Below, one piece after another: positions 7,524 to 15,599 of a stretch of 49,420 nt of DNA. Both the position numbers and the translations under genes were made by a program. The notes under the pieces were generated by a model. The model searched no databases. It had not been told where the DNA came from and saw only the letters and a list, made by a program, of their open reading frames with translations. Source of the stretch: CAZUUO01 sp964622665 (GTDB taxonomy: Bacteria; Patescibacteriota; Patescibacteriia; Magasanikbacterales; GCA-002688135); NCBI GenBank assembly GCA_964622665.1, contig CAZUUO010000002.1, positions 1 to 49,420 of the forward strand, written 5' to 3'. Each line of letters opens with the position of its first letter. Position 1 is the first letter of the stretch.

Positions 7524-9356
7524 ATGTGTGGAATCGCCGCATTTTTTGGAAACAGTAACGAAAACGTGATTGGTGCCATGACACGATCACTCGCCCACCG
7601 CGGCCCTGACGGTGAGGGTATTTTTGTTGAGGAAAATGTAGGTCTTGGTCATCGAAGGCTCGCAATTATCGATGTAAGCGCGGCAGCAAATCAACCATTA
7701 TATGATCACCGTAATCAATATGTGATTATTTTTAACGGCGAAATTTATAATTATCAAGAATTAAAAAAAGAATTGGAACCACGGTACCACTTCACCACGC
7801 AGTCAGATACCGAAGTACTGCTTGCTAGTTACATCGTGTATGGTGAAGCCTGCGTACAAAAGTTGCTCGGCATGTTTGCATTCATTATTTACGATCGCGT
7901 GAGTAAAAAAATGTTTGGTGCTCGCGATCATGTCGGTATTAAACCACTCTATTACACGGAAGTTGAAGGTACGTATTATTTTGCGTCTGAAATAAAAGCA
8001 TTATTCCACACTCCCTACCACAAAGAACCAAATGACAATATTATTTTTGATTACCTTCACAACGGAATGTACGACCACACCAACGAAACATTTTTCAAAA
8101 ATATCTTTAAAATTCCCGCTGGACACACCTTTACATTGACTCCCGAAAATAATCGCATCGCGTTCACCCAATACTGGAAACTAGAAAAAAAGAACTCCGG
8201 AATAACTACCCGTGAAGAAGCTATCCAACAAATTACTGCATTAGTACAAAATGCTATCGCCTTACAATTGCGCAGTGACGTTCCTGTAGGAATAAATATT
8301 TCCAGCGGTTTTGATTCAAGCGCATTATTGTCTCACGTAAATGCACTCACCGACAAAAAAATTACCGCATTCTCCATGGTGTACCGAGATTCACAATTTT
8401 CAGAAGGAAAATTAATTGCACAATTATTATCACTCACTCAAAATCCTTGGATAACTTCAACCCTAGAATGGTATGAAGTAATGGAGCGTGCAAAAAAAAT
8501 GGCAATTACACAAGATGAACCTTTTGGTGGAGTACCAACTATTGCCTACGACAAATTGATGGAGACCGAAAAAAAGTATAGTGTTCCCGTAATCTTAGAA
8601 GGACAAGGTGTTGATGAATTTGGGGCCGGCTATCCTCATCACGTGAGTGCGTACTACAAAGATCTCATCACAAAAAGAAAATGGAAAACGCTACGCACAG
8701 AACTCCAAGCGCTCTACAAAAAAAATGGATTAGCCCACACAATTGCAACATGCTATTCTCTCCTACTTTCATCAAAAGGTAGACATTACGACCATACCAA
8801 AAATACCCGAGAACACGTACTCACCCCCTACATAAAAAAATTTAAATCTTCATTTGAGCAAACTCTTTCTGGAACTAGTTTTCTCGACGAACAATTATAC
8901 AATGATATTACCGCACTCAAATTACCCCGCGTGCTCCGCTTTAATGACCACGCGTCAATGCAACACAGTATTGAAGTGCGCGTTCCATTTCTCGACCACC
9001 GAATCATTGAATTATTCTACTCATTGCCTCCCGAACTAAAGATTAAAAAGGGACAGGGCAAATACACATTCCGTAAATCAATGATTGATATGCTTCCTGA
9101 CTTTATAACCACTGCAAAGAAAAAAAATATCGTGTCTCCCCAAACAGAATGGTTTAGCAAGGAACTCAAATCTCAGATCTATCAAGAAATTAGTTCACCA
9201 CAATTTGCATTACAGCCCTACATCGACCAACAAAAAGCACTCACAGAACTCAACACTTTTTTTGCCGGTAACCAAAAAAATTCATTTTTTATTTGGCAGT
9301 GGCTTAATATTAGCTGGTGGTATAATCATTTTTTTATTAAAAATACTGGACAATAA
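7524..9356 (+). CDS. asnB: Asparagine synthase-type glutamine amidotransferase
   Basis: The 610-residue class II amidotransferase begins MCGIAAF, so Cys2 becomes the N-terminal nucleophile after Met removal. The glutaminase part shows SLAHRGPDGEG and FNGEIYNYQEL. The synthetase PP-loop reads SSGFDSS at 260-266 where AsnB usually has SGGLDSS. The enzyme uses glutamine and ATP to amidate a carboxylate. In glycan clusters this family often amidates a sugar acid instead of making free asparagine, and the neighbouring dehydrogenase and transferase genes favour that role here by inference. It starts 5 nt after the previous stop. Confidence 0.85.
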   Translation: MCGIAAFFGNSNENVIGAMTRSLAHRGPDGEGIFVEENVGLGHRRLAIIDVSAAANQPLYDHRNQYVIIFNGEIYNYQELKKELEPRYHFTTQSDTEVLLASYIVYGEACVQKLLGMFAFIIYDRVSKKMFGARDHVGIKPLYYTEVEGTYYFASEIKALFHTPYHKEPNDNIIFDYLHNGMYDHTNETFFKNIFKIPAGHTFTLTPENNRIAFTQYWKLEKKNSGITTREEAIQQITALVQNAIALQLRSDVPVGINISSGFDSSALLSHVNALTDKKITAFSMVYRDSQFSEGKLIAQLLSLTQNPWITSTLEWYEVMERAKKMAITQDEPFGGVPTIAYDKLMETEKKYSVPVILEGQGVDEFGAGYPHHVSAYYKDLITKRKWKTLRTELQALYKKNGLAHTIATCYSLLLSSKGRHYDHTKNTREHVLTPYIKKFKSSFEQTLSGTSFLDEQLYNDITALKLPRVLRFNDHASMQHSIEVRVPFLDHRIIELFYSLPPELKIKKGQGKYTFRKSMIDMLPDFITTAKKKNIVSPQTEWFSKELKSQIYQEISSPQFALQPYIDQQKALTELNTFFAGNQKNSFFIWQWLNISWWYNHFFIKNTGQ

Positions 9357-9404
9357 CAGTGAAAACTGTAAAACTAACCCCGTTCTTTGACAAAGGAGCA
9401 GACA

Positions 9405-10505
9405 ATGGAGATAACAGGATTATTCTTGTTACTACTTGGCGCAGCACTCAAATCAGGAAATAACGTACTAATGAAGAAAATGACACAAGAATTTGCCAGC
9501 ATAAAAGAAATACTAACGGCACACATTTTCACAGCAATTGGTTTACTCATACTGATACTCGCTAATATTCACGTTGGATACAAACAAAACCTGGAAACAA
9601 TGGCATCAAGTACCTTTTGGATTGCCCTACTGCCAACCATGTTACTCAATATCGTAATTATGTATGGCAACATGTATGCATTGTCCAAAGCTGATGTTTC
9701 GTTGATTGGTCCAATTATCGCAACAACACCACTCATTGTACTCATTCCTTCAGGACTCATTTTACAAGAATATCCGGGAACACTCGGATACATCGGACTA
9801 ATATGTTGTGCGGTTGGTTTGTATGTGTTTGCTTACAAGGAGCACATCTTTATAACCAGAGAGGATGAAAAAAATGGCATTGAGTGGCAGCCGCCACAAT
9901 TCCTGAAAAACTTTCCCGTGACAGCAAAAATTTTGGCACCACTTCTCATGCTCACGAAAAATGACGGCGTGAAAATTGCCATCCTAACAGCGTGTTGTGG
10001 GGCATTTGCAATTGTATTTGATAAAAAATCGACACTCCTTGCATCTACACCACTCCTTCCCTTAGGAATTATCATGACATTTGTTGGATCGGTAGGATTA
10101 ATAAAAAATTTGCTCAAATCCAAAAAGAATAATTTTACAATTGGAATAATGGAGATCAACACAAGCATAATCTTGCTAGCATATATCCTAACCACCCTAT
10201 TTGATAGTATATATGCACAACTGGTCATTCTAATTTCATTGCTCGGAATTATAATAATTTTTATTAAAGATTTCTCATTCCTTAAAGTTCCTGTAAAAAT
10301 TGTTGTTCTTTCGAGTACTGTTCTTTCCCTATTTTGGTTTCCCTTCTACTATGGACAAGCAGCCTATGTCGGTTCACTGAAACGACTTGAAGTTGTCTTT
10401 GATTTGGTGTTTGGTTACTATATTCTCAAAGAAAAAAACGTGAAACAAAGAATTCCTGGAGCACTCCTCATGATGCTTGGTGCAATCTGTATCACACTAG
10501 ACTAA
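9405..10505 (+). CDS. EamA/DMT-family membrane transporter
   Basis: The start is ATG 9405 with AAAGGAG 6 nt upstream; a TTG at 9387 is in frame but overlaps that site. The 366 residues hold about ten hydrophobic helices in two EamA-like halves, separated by a polar loop around residues 150-190. Typical half-ends are GTLGYIGLICCAVGLYVFAY and RIPGALLMMLGAICITL. Family members move metabolites or lipid-linked sugars across the membrane. As the last gene of the glycan cluster it may export or flip an intermediate, which is inference. A strong terminator follows. Confidence 0.75.
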   Translation: MEITGLFLLLLGAALKSGNNVLMKKMTQEFASIKEILTAHIFTAIGLLILILANIHVGYKQNLETMASSTFWIALLPTMLLNIVIMYGNMYALSKADVSLIGPIIATTPLIVLIPSGLILQEYPGTLGYIGLICCAVGLYVFAYKEHIFITREDEKNGIEWQPPQFLKNFPVTAKILAPLLMLTKNDGVKIAILTACCGAFAIVFDKKSTLLASTPLLPLGIIMTFVGSVGLIKNLLKSKKNNFTIGIMEINTSIILLAYILTTLFDSIYAQLVILISLLGIIIIFIKDFSFLKVPVKIVVLSSTVLSLFWFPFYYGQAAYVGSLKRLEVVFDLVFGYYILKEKNVKQRIPGALLMMLGAICITLD

Positions 10506-10506
10506 T

Positions 10507-10528
10507 ATCGACTACGGTCGATTTTTTT
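10507..10528 (+). terminator. Terminator of the glycan cluster
   Basis: ATCGAC, loop TACG and GTCGAT are followed by T7. Confidence 0.85.
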
Positions 10529-10531
10529 ATA

Positions 10532-10559
10532 CAAAAAAACCTCACCGAAGAAGTGAGGT
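10532..10559 (-). terminator. Terminator of the Cys-rich membrane protein
   Basis: ACCTCAC and GTGAGGT enclose a 7-nt loop, with a T7 run on the minus strand. Confidence 0.8.
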
Positions 10560-10577
10560 AAAAAAATAAATTTTATA

Positions 10578-10817
10578 TTACTTACGTGGTAACAAGAAAT
10601 GCACACCAAGTACTAATGCGAGTACTGGCCATGCAATACTAACAAATGCAGCATCCCACCACATCATCGAGTGTCCAAGAAACAAGAGACCAAACGAAAT
10701 AATTACAATACCAATAAATCCAAAATTTGCCGTGGACATGCCGCAACATGCGCCACCCATACCACAACCGCCTTCACAGTCGCAGCCTTCCATCATTTGT
10801 TTTTTCATTTTTTTCAT
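10578..10817 (-). CDS. Small Cys-rich membrane protein
   Basis: The 79 residues start with a basic Met-rich segment and a Cys/Gly cluster with six cysteines (CDCEGGCGMGGACCG, residues 12-26). Two membrane helices follow (about 32-48 and 57-75). The helices resemble the short paired-helix domains of LiaI/LiaF-like proteins. The cysteine cluster could bind metal or be lipid-modified; neither is shown. The extended -10 TGC-TATACT ends 8 nt before the ATG, so the mRNA would be leaderless. Confidence 0.7.
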   Translation of the reverse strand: MKKMKKQMMEGCDCEGGCGMGGACCGMSTANFGFIGIVIISFGLLFLGHSMMWWDAAFVSIAWPVLALVLGVHFLLPRK

Positions 10818-10825
10818 ATGTTATT

Positions 10826-10834
10826 AGTATAGCA
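10826..10834 (-). promoter_or_regulatory. Extended -10, leaderless-type start
   Basis: TGC-TATACT on the minus strand ends 8 nt before the ATG at 10817. No ribosome site fits between them. Confidence 0.7.
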
Positions 10835-10874
10835 TAAAAAATTTTCTCATGGCACACTACAAAGTGAATAACCT

Positions 10875-11627
10875 ATGATTGGAATTTTTGATTCAGGAAG
10901 TGGTGGACTCTCAGTCGCATCAGAAATAGTAACAGCACTACCAAACGTCGATGTGGTATACATTGGAGACACAAAAAATATGCCCTATGGAAATAAATCT
11001 TCTGCAGAACTTTTTTCTCTGACACACACCATGATATCTTTTCTAATATCACAACAATGCACAACTCTGATAAGTGCATGCAATAGTATTTCATCCCAAG
11101 TAATTTTAAACGAACACTTTCACCATGAAATCCCCATCATTGAAATGGTTCATCCGACAGTTTCTCACCTGGCACAATATACCCACAAAAAAATTGCACT
11201 TGCCGCAACACCCGCCACTATTGCATCAGCCATATATCAAAAAGAATTAAAGAATCACAATGTCGTAGCGCACATGATTCCAAACCCAAATCTCGCCGTT
11301 GCAATCGAAACCAACCATACAATCGAAATTCTTAACGAAATTCAAAAAATACTTTCAGAATGCGAGCAACAAGATAGCGAAATATTATCATTATCCTGTA
11401 CTCACTACCCTCTCGTAAAAGAAATGTTCATAACCAGTGCACAAAAGCAAAATTTTACGATCGAAATATTTGATCCCAGCACAAAGGTAGCTCAAGAAGT
11501 TACAAATACGGTAACCAACACAGGACATGGTACATTCAAAGCATACACCACCAATTTTAATCCGCATTTTTACACACTCCTCAAACAAAAAATACCCCAC
11601 GCAACGCATGAGGTAATTTCTCTGTGA
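10875..11627 (+). CDS. murI: Glutamate racemase
   Basis: The 250-residue enzyme interconverts L- and D-glutamate for peptidoglycan. Residues 5-11 are FDSGSGG, with YIGDTKNMPYG at 29-39. The two catalytic cysteines are Cys69 (SACNS) and Cys175 (SCTHYPL). Length is typical. The stop is 7 nt from the end of the convergent glutamate dehydrogenase gene, and no terminator separates them. The neighbour that consumes glutamate is suggestive, but the two genes are not cotranscribed. Confidence 0.92.
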   Translation: MIGIFDSGSGGLSVASEIVTALPNVDVVYIGDTKNMPYGNKSSAELFSLTHTMISFLISQQCTTLISACNSISSQVILNEHFHHEIPIIEMVHPTVSHLAQYTHKKIALAATPATIASAIYQKELKNHNVVAHMIPNPNLAVAIETNHTIEILNEIQKILSECEQQDSEILSLSCTHYPLVKEMFITSAQKQNFTIEIFDPSTKVAQEVTNTVTNTGHGTFKAYTTNFNPHFYTLLKQKIPHATHEVISL

Positions 11628-11634
11628 CACCTTA

Positions 11635-12867
11635 CTAAACGTTCCCGCGCAATCGCATTGCTTCCAAAATTCTACCGACTGCTATAGTAAACGCACTGTC
11701 ACGCAACGAACAATTATTTTTTTGCGATAATGCATACACATCAGCAAACGATCGATCCATAATTTTTTGTAACTTAGCAAACACTTCATCTTCTTCCCAA
11801 TAATATTGTTGACGATTTTGTACCCATTCAAAATAACTCACGGTGACACCGCCGGCATTTGCAAGCACATCAGGAATAACCACTACTCCCTTTGCAAACA
11901 AAATACTATCAGCATCTGATGAAACCGGACCATTTGCTAACTCTAGAATATGCCGTGCAGTAATTTGTGATGCATTCGAACTTGTCACTTGATTATCAAG
12001 CGCTGCCGGAATTAACACATCACAATCACACACTAATAATTCTTCATTAGTAATTTTTTTACCCCCACTAAATTCAGCAACGGTTCCTTTTTCTTTTTTA
12101 ACAGCATCAAGCGCATCAATCGATAAATGATCACCATATACCCCACCCTTTGAATCGGAAACCGCAACCAAATTAAACCCACGTTCTACTAACAAACGTG
12201 CCATGGTTTGCCCCGCATTGCCATATCCTTGAATAGCAACGCGGATTTGTTTCACATCCAATCCTTGTAATTTACAATATTGTTCTAATACCATCGTTCC
12301 ACCAAGCGCCGTCGCAATATCACGACCCTTTGAACCATGGAGTGCCAATGGTTTACCCGTAATCACACCAACCTCACTGTGTCCTACAACTTTTTCAAAT
12401 TCATCAACCATCCAGGCCATAATCTGAGGAGTGGTATACACGTCAGGTGCCGGAATATCTTTATCAACACCAATAACATCAGCAAACGCGCGTGCCCATG
12501 CACGAGAAACAGCCTGCAATTCTTTCTCACTTAATGTTTTAGGATCAACTTGCACACCACCTTTCCCACCTCCCAAAGGAATACCCACAACTGCACATTT
12601 AATTGCCATAAGTGCAGCAAGCGCTTTCACTTCCTCAATATCAGCCGCACTATGAAATCGAATTCCCCCTTTATAGGGACCACGTGCATTATTGTGTTGT
12701 ACGCGATACGCCGGTAACACGAGTGTTGAACCATCATCACGGGTAATTGATAAATTCTTTTGGTGTACGTGATTAGGTGTTTGTAACGCCGTTAATTCGT
12801 GGGGTGAAATTGTGGTATACGCAGAAGCACGAGATAATATAGCAAGATAATTTTCAAATGGTGTCAT
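11635..12867 (-). CDS. gdhA: Glu/Leu/Phe/Val dehydrogenase
   Basis: The enzyme interconverts glutamate and 2-oxoglutarate with NAD(P). Visible features are the substrate-site motif PLGGGKGGV with the catalytic-lysine region, PAPDVYTTPQIM, and the Rossmann stretch QGYGNAGQ with SDSKGGVYG. The usual start is probably ATG 12867 (410 residues); an in-frame TTG at 12879 would add four residues. Neither has a Shine-Dalgarno site. A weak TTGAAA-16-TACGGT promoter with a TG extension lies upstream. Cofactor preference cannot be read from sequence. Confidence 0.9.
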   Translation of the reverse strand: MTPFENYLAILSRASAYTTISPHELTALQTPNHVHQKNLSITRDDGSTLVLPAYRVQHNNARGPYKGGIRFHSAADIEEVKALAALMAIKCAVVGIPLGGGKGGVQVDPKTLSEKELQAVSRAWARAFADVIGVDKDIPAPDVYTTPQIMAWMVDEFEKVVGHSEVGVITGKPLALHGSKGRDIATALGGTMVLEQYCKLQGLDVKQIRVAIQGYGNAGQTMARLLVERGFNLVAVSDSKGGVYGDHLSIDALDAVKKEKGTVAEFSGGKKITNEELLVCDCDVLIPAALDNQVTSSNASQITARHILELANGPVSSDADSILFAKGVVVIPDVLANAGGVTVSYFEWVQNRQQYYWEEDEVFAKLQKIMDRSFADVYALSQKNNCSLRDSAFTIAVGRILEAMRLRGNV

Positions 12868-12935
12868 ATTGTATTGCAAGATAGGTAATACCTATATACT
12901 ACCGTAGCATGCACACTTATTCTTTCAAGTGAACA

Positions 12936-12963
12936 AAAAACTCCCCAACATGAGGAGTTTTTA
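12936..12963 (-). terminator. Terminator of the six-helix membrane protein
   Basis: AAACTCC/GGAGTTT with a 9-nt loop has T-runs on both sides. It lies downstream of the gene at 12983-13810. Confidence 0.8.
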
Positions 12964-12982
12964 TTTTACAAATTTTAACAAA

Positions 12983-13810
12983 CTAGACTGATCGTTGTGA
13001 CAACTTCACATACACAACGGCGTCAGCCAATGTAATAAGAGGAATCGCGTAGATAAAACCGAGATATAACGGAATCATAGCAACAAACATAAACACACCA
13101 CCAACCAGTGAAAGTGCAAATAAATCCATTTTTGCATTTTTTGTCATACGTGAACTTTCGGTAAATGCATCCCCAATACCCATTCCTTTTTCAGCAATTA
13201 GATACGGCACATATCCAAAACGAATTCCCAAATAAATCCCTGGAATAATAAAGAGTAGCGTTCCTAAGAAGGTAACCAAGACTAACGCAACAGCTCCCAG
13301 AAAAAACTTTCCCAATGATCCCCATGAACTCCAACCTTCTTCAAATCTAACCATTTGTCCACGAGCAGCAAAAATAGTTAAGCGAGTAAGAACAAACGAA
13401 AGTACAATACCCGATACCGCGCTAGCAAGTTGCAAAATAAAATATACCCAAGGAATTTCCTCAAAGTAACTTGAAACACCACCAAAACCAAGCGATAAAA
13501 CAACCGGCAACAAAAGTAATCCTATCCAAAACCAAAAACGTGATACCAATAATCGATGCGCCGCTTTAAATGATTCCCCCATCGAAAATGACGTAGTGTT
13601 TTTATACATCCACACCGTTCCCCAAGGCAAAAGTATCAAAGACAGAATAACCGATAACGGCAATAAAATCATTGACTGTGTTAAAACGCCTGATAGCGCA
13701 TTGTCTGACGCACTCGCAAACAAACCAACCAACATAGCCCCAAGACCAACAAATACCAACGCTGTCGACGCTACCACAAAGAAAACGCCCAAATTTCTTT
13801 TCCAATTCAT
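12983..13810 (-). CDS. Multi-pass membrane protein, DUF975/GPDPase-membrane-domain-like
   Basis: The best start is ATG 13810 (275 residues); the open frame extends upstream only through AT-rich promoter sequence. About six membrane helices are visible. The segment IPGIYLGIRFGYVPYLIAEK followed by GMGIGDAFTESSRMTKN is typical of membrane proteins grouped near DUF975 and the glycerophosphodiesterase membrane domain. No catalytic domain is attached. TGG-TATACT (13837-13845) lies 26 nt upstream of the ATG. Function is unknown. Confidence 0.7.
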   Translation of the reverse strand: MNWKRNLGVFFVVASTALVFVGLGAMLVGLFASASDNALSGVLTQSMILLPLSVILSLILLPWGTVWMYKNTTSFSMGESFKAAHRLLVSRFWFWIGLLLLPVVLSLGFGGVSSYFEEIPWVYFILQLASAVSGIVLSFVLTRLTIFAARGQMVRFEEGWSSWGSLGKFFLGAVALVLVTFLGTLLFIIPGIYLGIRFGYVPYLIAEKGMGIGDAFTESSRMTKNAKMDLFALSLVGGVFMFVAMIPLYLGFIYAIPLITLADAVVYVKLSQRSV

Positions 13811-13836
13811 ATTGTAATATAAATAATAGTACCTAG

Positions 13837-13845
13837 AGTATACCA
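13837..13845 (-). promoter_or_regulatory. Extended -10 of the 12983-13810 gene
   Basis: TGG-TATACT on the minus strand. Transcription would start near 13830 and leave a leader of about 20 nt without a ribosome site. Confidence 0.6.
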
Positions 13846-13863
13846 AAAAAGCCAAAAAAAGAA

Positions 13864-13893
13864 AATAAAAAAACGCCTATCCGTAGATAGACG
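13864..13893 (-). terminator. Terminator of the alpha/beta hydrolase gene
   Basis: CGTCTATC/GATAGGCG (one mismatch) with a 4-nt loop is followed by T6 on the minus strand. Confidence 0.75.
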
Positions 13894-13911
13894 TATCGTC
13901 AGAAAAAATCG

Positions 13912-14832
13912 CTAGTAAAACGGGCAGTGCGTAACAAAATGGTGAGAGTTAGATTTCATGTGATCCAACACACTACGAGAGTAACCTGGTTCAAGAGTAA
14001 TTACTTCAACACCATGATCGCGCGCATATGCCTCAACATCAGCATATCGAAACACCCGATCATCTTTTGCAGCGTACACAAAATGTTCACCATTCCAACC
14101 ATGCTCACGAGCAAGTGAAACTTCAGATTTTTGAAATGAAGAAAAAAATCCGTAACATAGTGCAGCCTGAAAAAAAGCGAGTGTTGCGTCAGATGGCGCA
14201 TGCTGTGCAATATAGGCTGCAGTAGTCTTATCAACAAGATTGTTCAAAAATAATCCATTCACTGCAAACGCTGGTGTACGATATCCCCGAAAACAAATAA
14301 TATTTCCCAAGGTCACCACATTCAAAATCATCATAAGTAACGCATGCAACGTTCCTATAAAACCTCCATACACCAGAAAAGATGGATGAAGAAATGCCCT
14401 CCAGATAAAGGGTGGACGAGGAAGTTCATGAAGGTCAAACTTCAAATGAGGATATTTTTTTAACAACAAGTTCAAACATCTACTGGCATATAAAGCTCCC
14501 AATGAGTGCCCTACCAATGTTACCTTCGTTAAAACACCATTATTTTCATCAATCCATCCTTTCACCTGCTGGAATATCAATGCAACATTAGCTGACAAAC
14601 TTTGTAGAGAAAGGAATCTGCGTGGTTGATTATTTTTCACCCGATGTGCCGTGACACAATAGGAACGTTCAATATTTTTTTCAACGTATCCTTTACTAAC
14701 AGCATACTGCTTCAATAATTCCGCATCTTGTCCAAACCCAGGAAAGTAAATCGCAATATGCGAAACTGGATTGGGGCGATCATCTGAAAATCTGAAATCG
14801 TATGACGATTTCAGCTCTCGGTATATCTGCAT
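13912..14832 (-). CDS. Alpha/beta-fold hydrolase
   Basis: The 306-residue protein starts at ATG 14832 with AAAGGAGA 6 nt upstream. Residues 108-112 are GHSLG, with Ser110 as probable nucleophile. IAIYFPGFGQD at 26-36 supplies the oxyanion-side loop. A late Asp (KDDRVF) and His (NSHHF) complete a plausible triad. A hydrophobic insertion near 150-185 may be a lid or membrane-associating segment. The natural ester or lipid substrate is unknown. It has its own promoter, which begins at the end of the methyltransferase gene. Confidence 0.8.
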   Translation of the reverse strand: MQIYRELKSSYDFRFSDDRPNPVSHIAIYFPGFGQDAELLKQYAVSKGYVEKNIERSYCVTAHRVKNNQPRRFLSLQSLSANVALIFQQVKGWIDENNGVLTKVTLVGHSLGALYASRCLNLLLKKYPHLKFDLHELPRPPFIWRAFLHPSFLVYGGFIGTLHALLMMILNVVTLGNIICFRGYRTPAFAVNGLFLNNLVDKTTAAYIAQHAPSDATLAFFQAALCYGFFSSFQKSEVSLAREHGWNGEHFVYAAKDDRVFRYADVEAYARDHGVEVITLEPGYSRSVLDHMKSNSHHFVTHCPFY

Positions 14833-14864
14833 GGCTGTCTCCTTTTGTTAAAGAGCCGAGTTTA

Positions 14865-14893
14865 AAAATACCAAAAAATAAGGAAAAAGTCAA
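14865..14893 (-). promoter_or_regulatory. Promoter of the hydrolase gene
   Basis: TTGACT, a 17-nt spacer ending TGG, and TATTTT on the minus strand. Confidence 0.7.
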
Positions 14894-14895
14894 TC

Positions 14896-15594
14896 CTAAT
14901 ACTGAGCTAACACCAAAAAATTTGAGCCTTCAGAAGTATTACCCACAACTCCTTCATGAATGCCTTGTATTGAAAATGTAGTAAATCCCGCATCAACCAA
15001 TAACGTTTCAAGTTCTTCCTCCGTAAACGCATGTACAAAACGATGAGTAATTGCCCCATCTGCTTTATACGGAACTTCCATATCTCCACCATTTTTTTCA
15101 AAATCTTCCTCAGTAAACTTATATAATTCACGATAATGAGGATGGCGTAAATTCCACACCGTACAAACCAAAAATCCATCCGCCTGCAATACGCGGTGCA
15201 TCTCTTGCAGTGATTGTAATTGAGCGGCATACCCCGGAACATGATGTAACGACGCACAAGCAACCACACAATCAAATGAATTATCAGCAAAAGGAAGTTC
15301 CATCATGGAACCTACGGCAAATGTTCGATTATCATTCCCATATTGCTTTTGGGCGATTTTTATGATATTCTCAGCATTATCAACCCCCGTATAATCAACG
15401 TCAGGAGAAAGAAACGTGGTTAACCGCCCATTACCACATCCCACATCAAGAATCCGTCCTTGTTGTGGAAGTAATTGAGCAATATATTCTCCATCTCTCC
15501 AAAATTTATTGCGCGTAGTAGCAAATGACGTCGCGTGACTATTATAAAAATCACGCACTGAATCTAATAACGCGGTTATACGAGGATTAATCAT
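14896..15594 (-). CDS. Trm9/ALKBH8-like SAM methyltransferase
   Basis: The 232-residue class I methyltransferase has motif I VGCGNG at 51-56 and a later acidic SAM-site region. Its N-terminus, YNSHATSFATTRNKFW (17-32), matches the pattern of Trm9/ALKBH8 tRNA methyltransferases (Y..IA.HFS.TRYKPW), and CTVWNLRHPHY resembles their YCWALEQ region. Trm9 methylates the carboxymethyl group of cm5U34 to give mcm5U. Here the gene is divergent from elp3, whose product makes cm5U, with 5 bp between the two ATGs. Function in U34 modification is inferred. No Trm112-like partner is in the window. Confidence 0.75.
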   Translation of the reverse strand: MINPRITALLDSVRDFYNSHATSFATTRNKFWRDGEYIAQLLPQQGRILDVGCGNGRLTTFLSPDVDYTGVDNAENIIKIAQKQYGNDNRTFAVGSMMELPFADNSFDCVVACASLHHVPGYAAQLQSLQEMHRVLQADGFLVCTVWNLRHPHYRELYKFTEEDFEKNGGDMEVPYKADGAITHRFVHAFTEEELETLLVDAGFTTFSIQGIHEGVVGNTSEGSNFLVLAQY

Positions 15595-15599
15595 AATAT

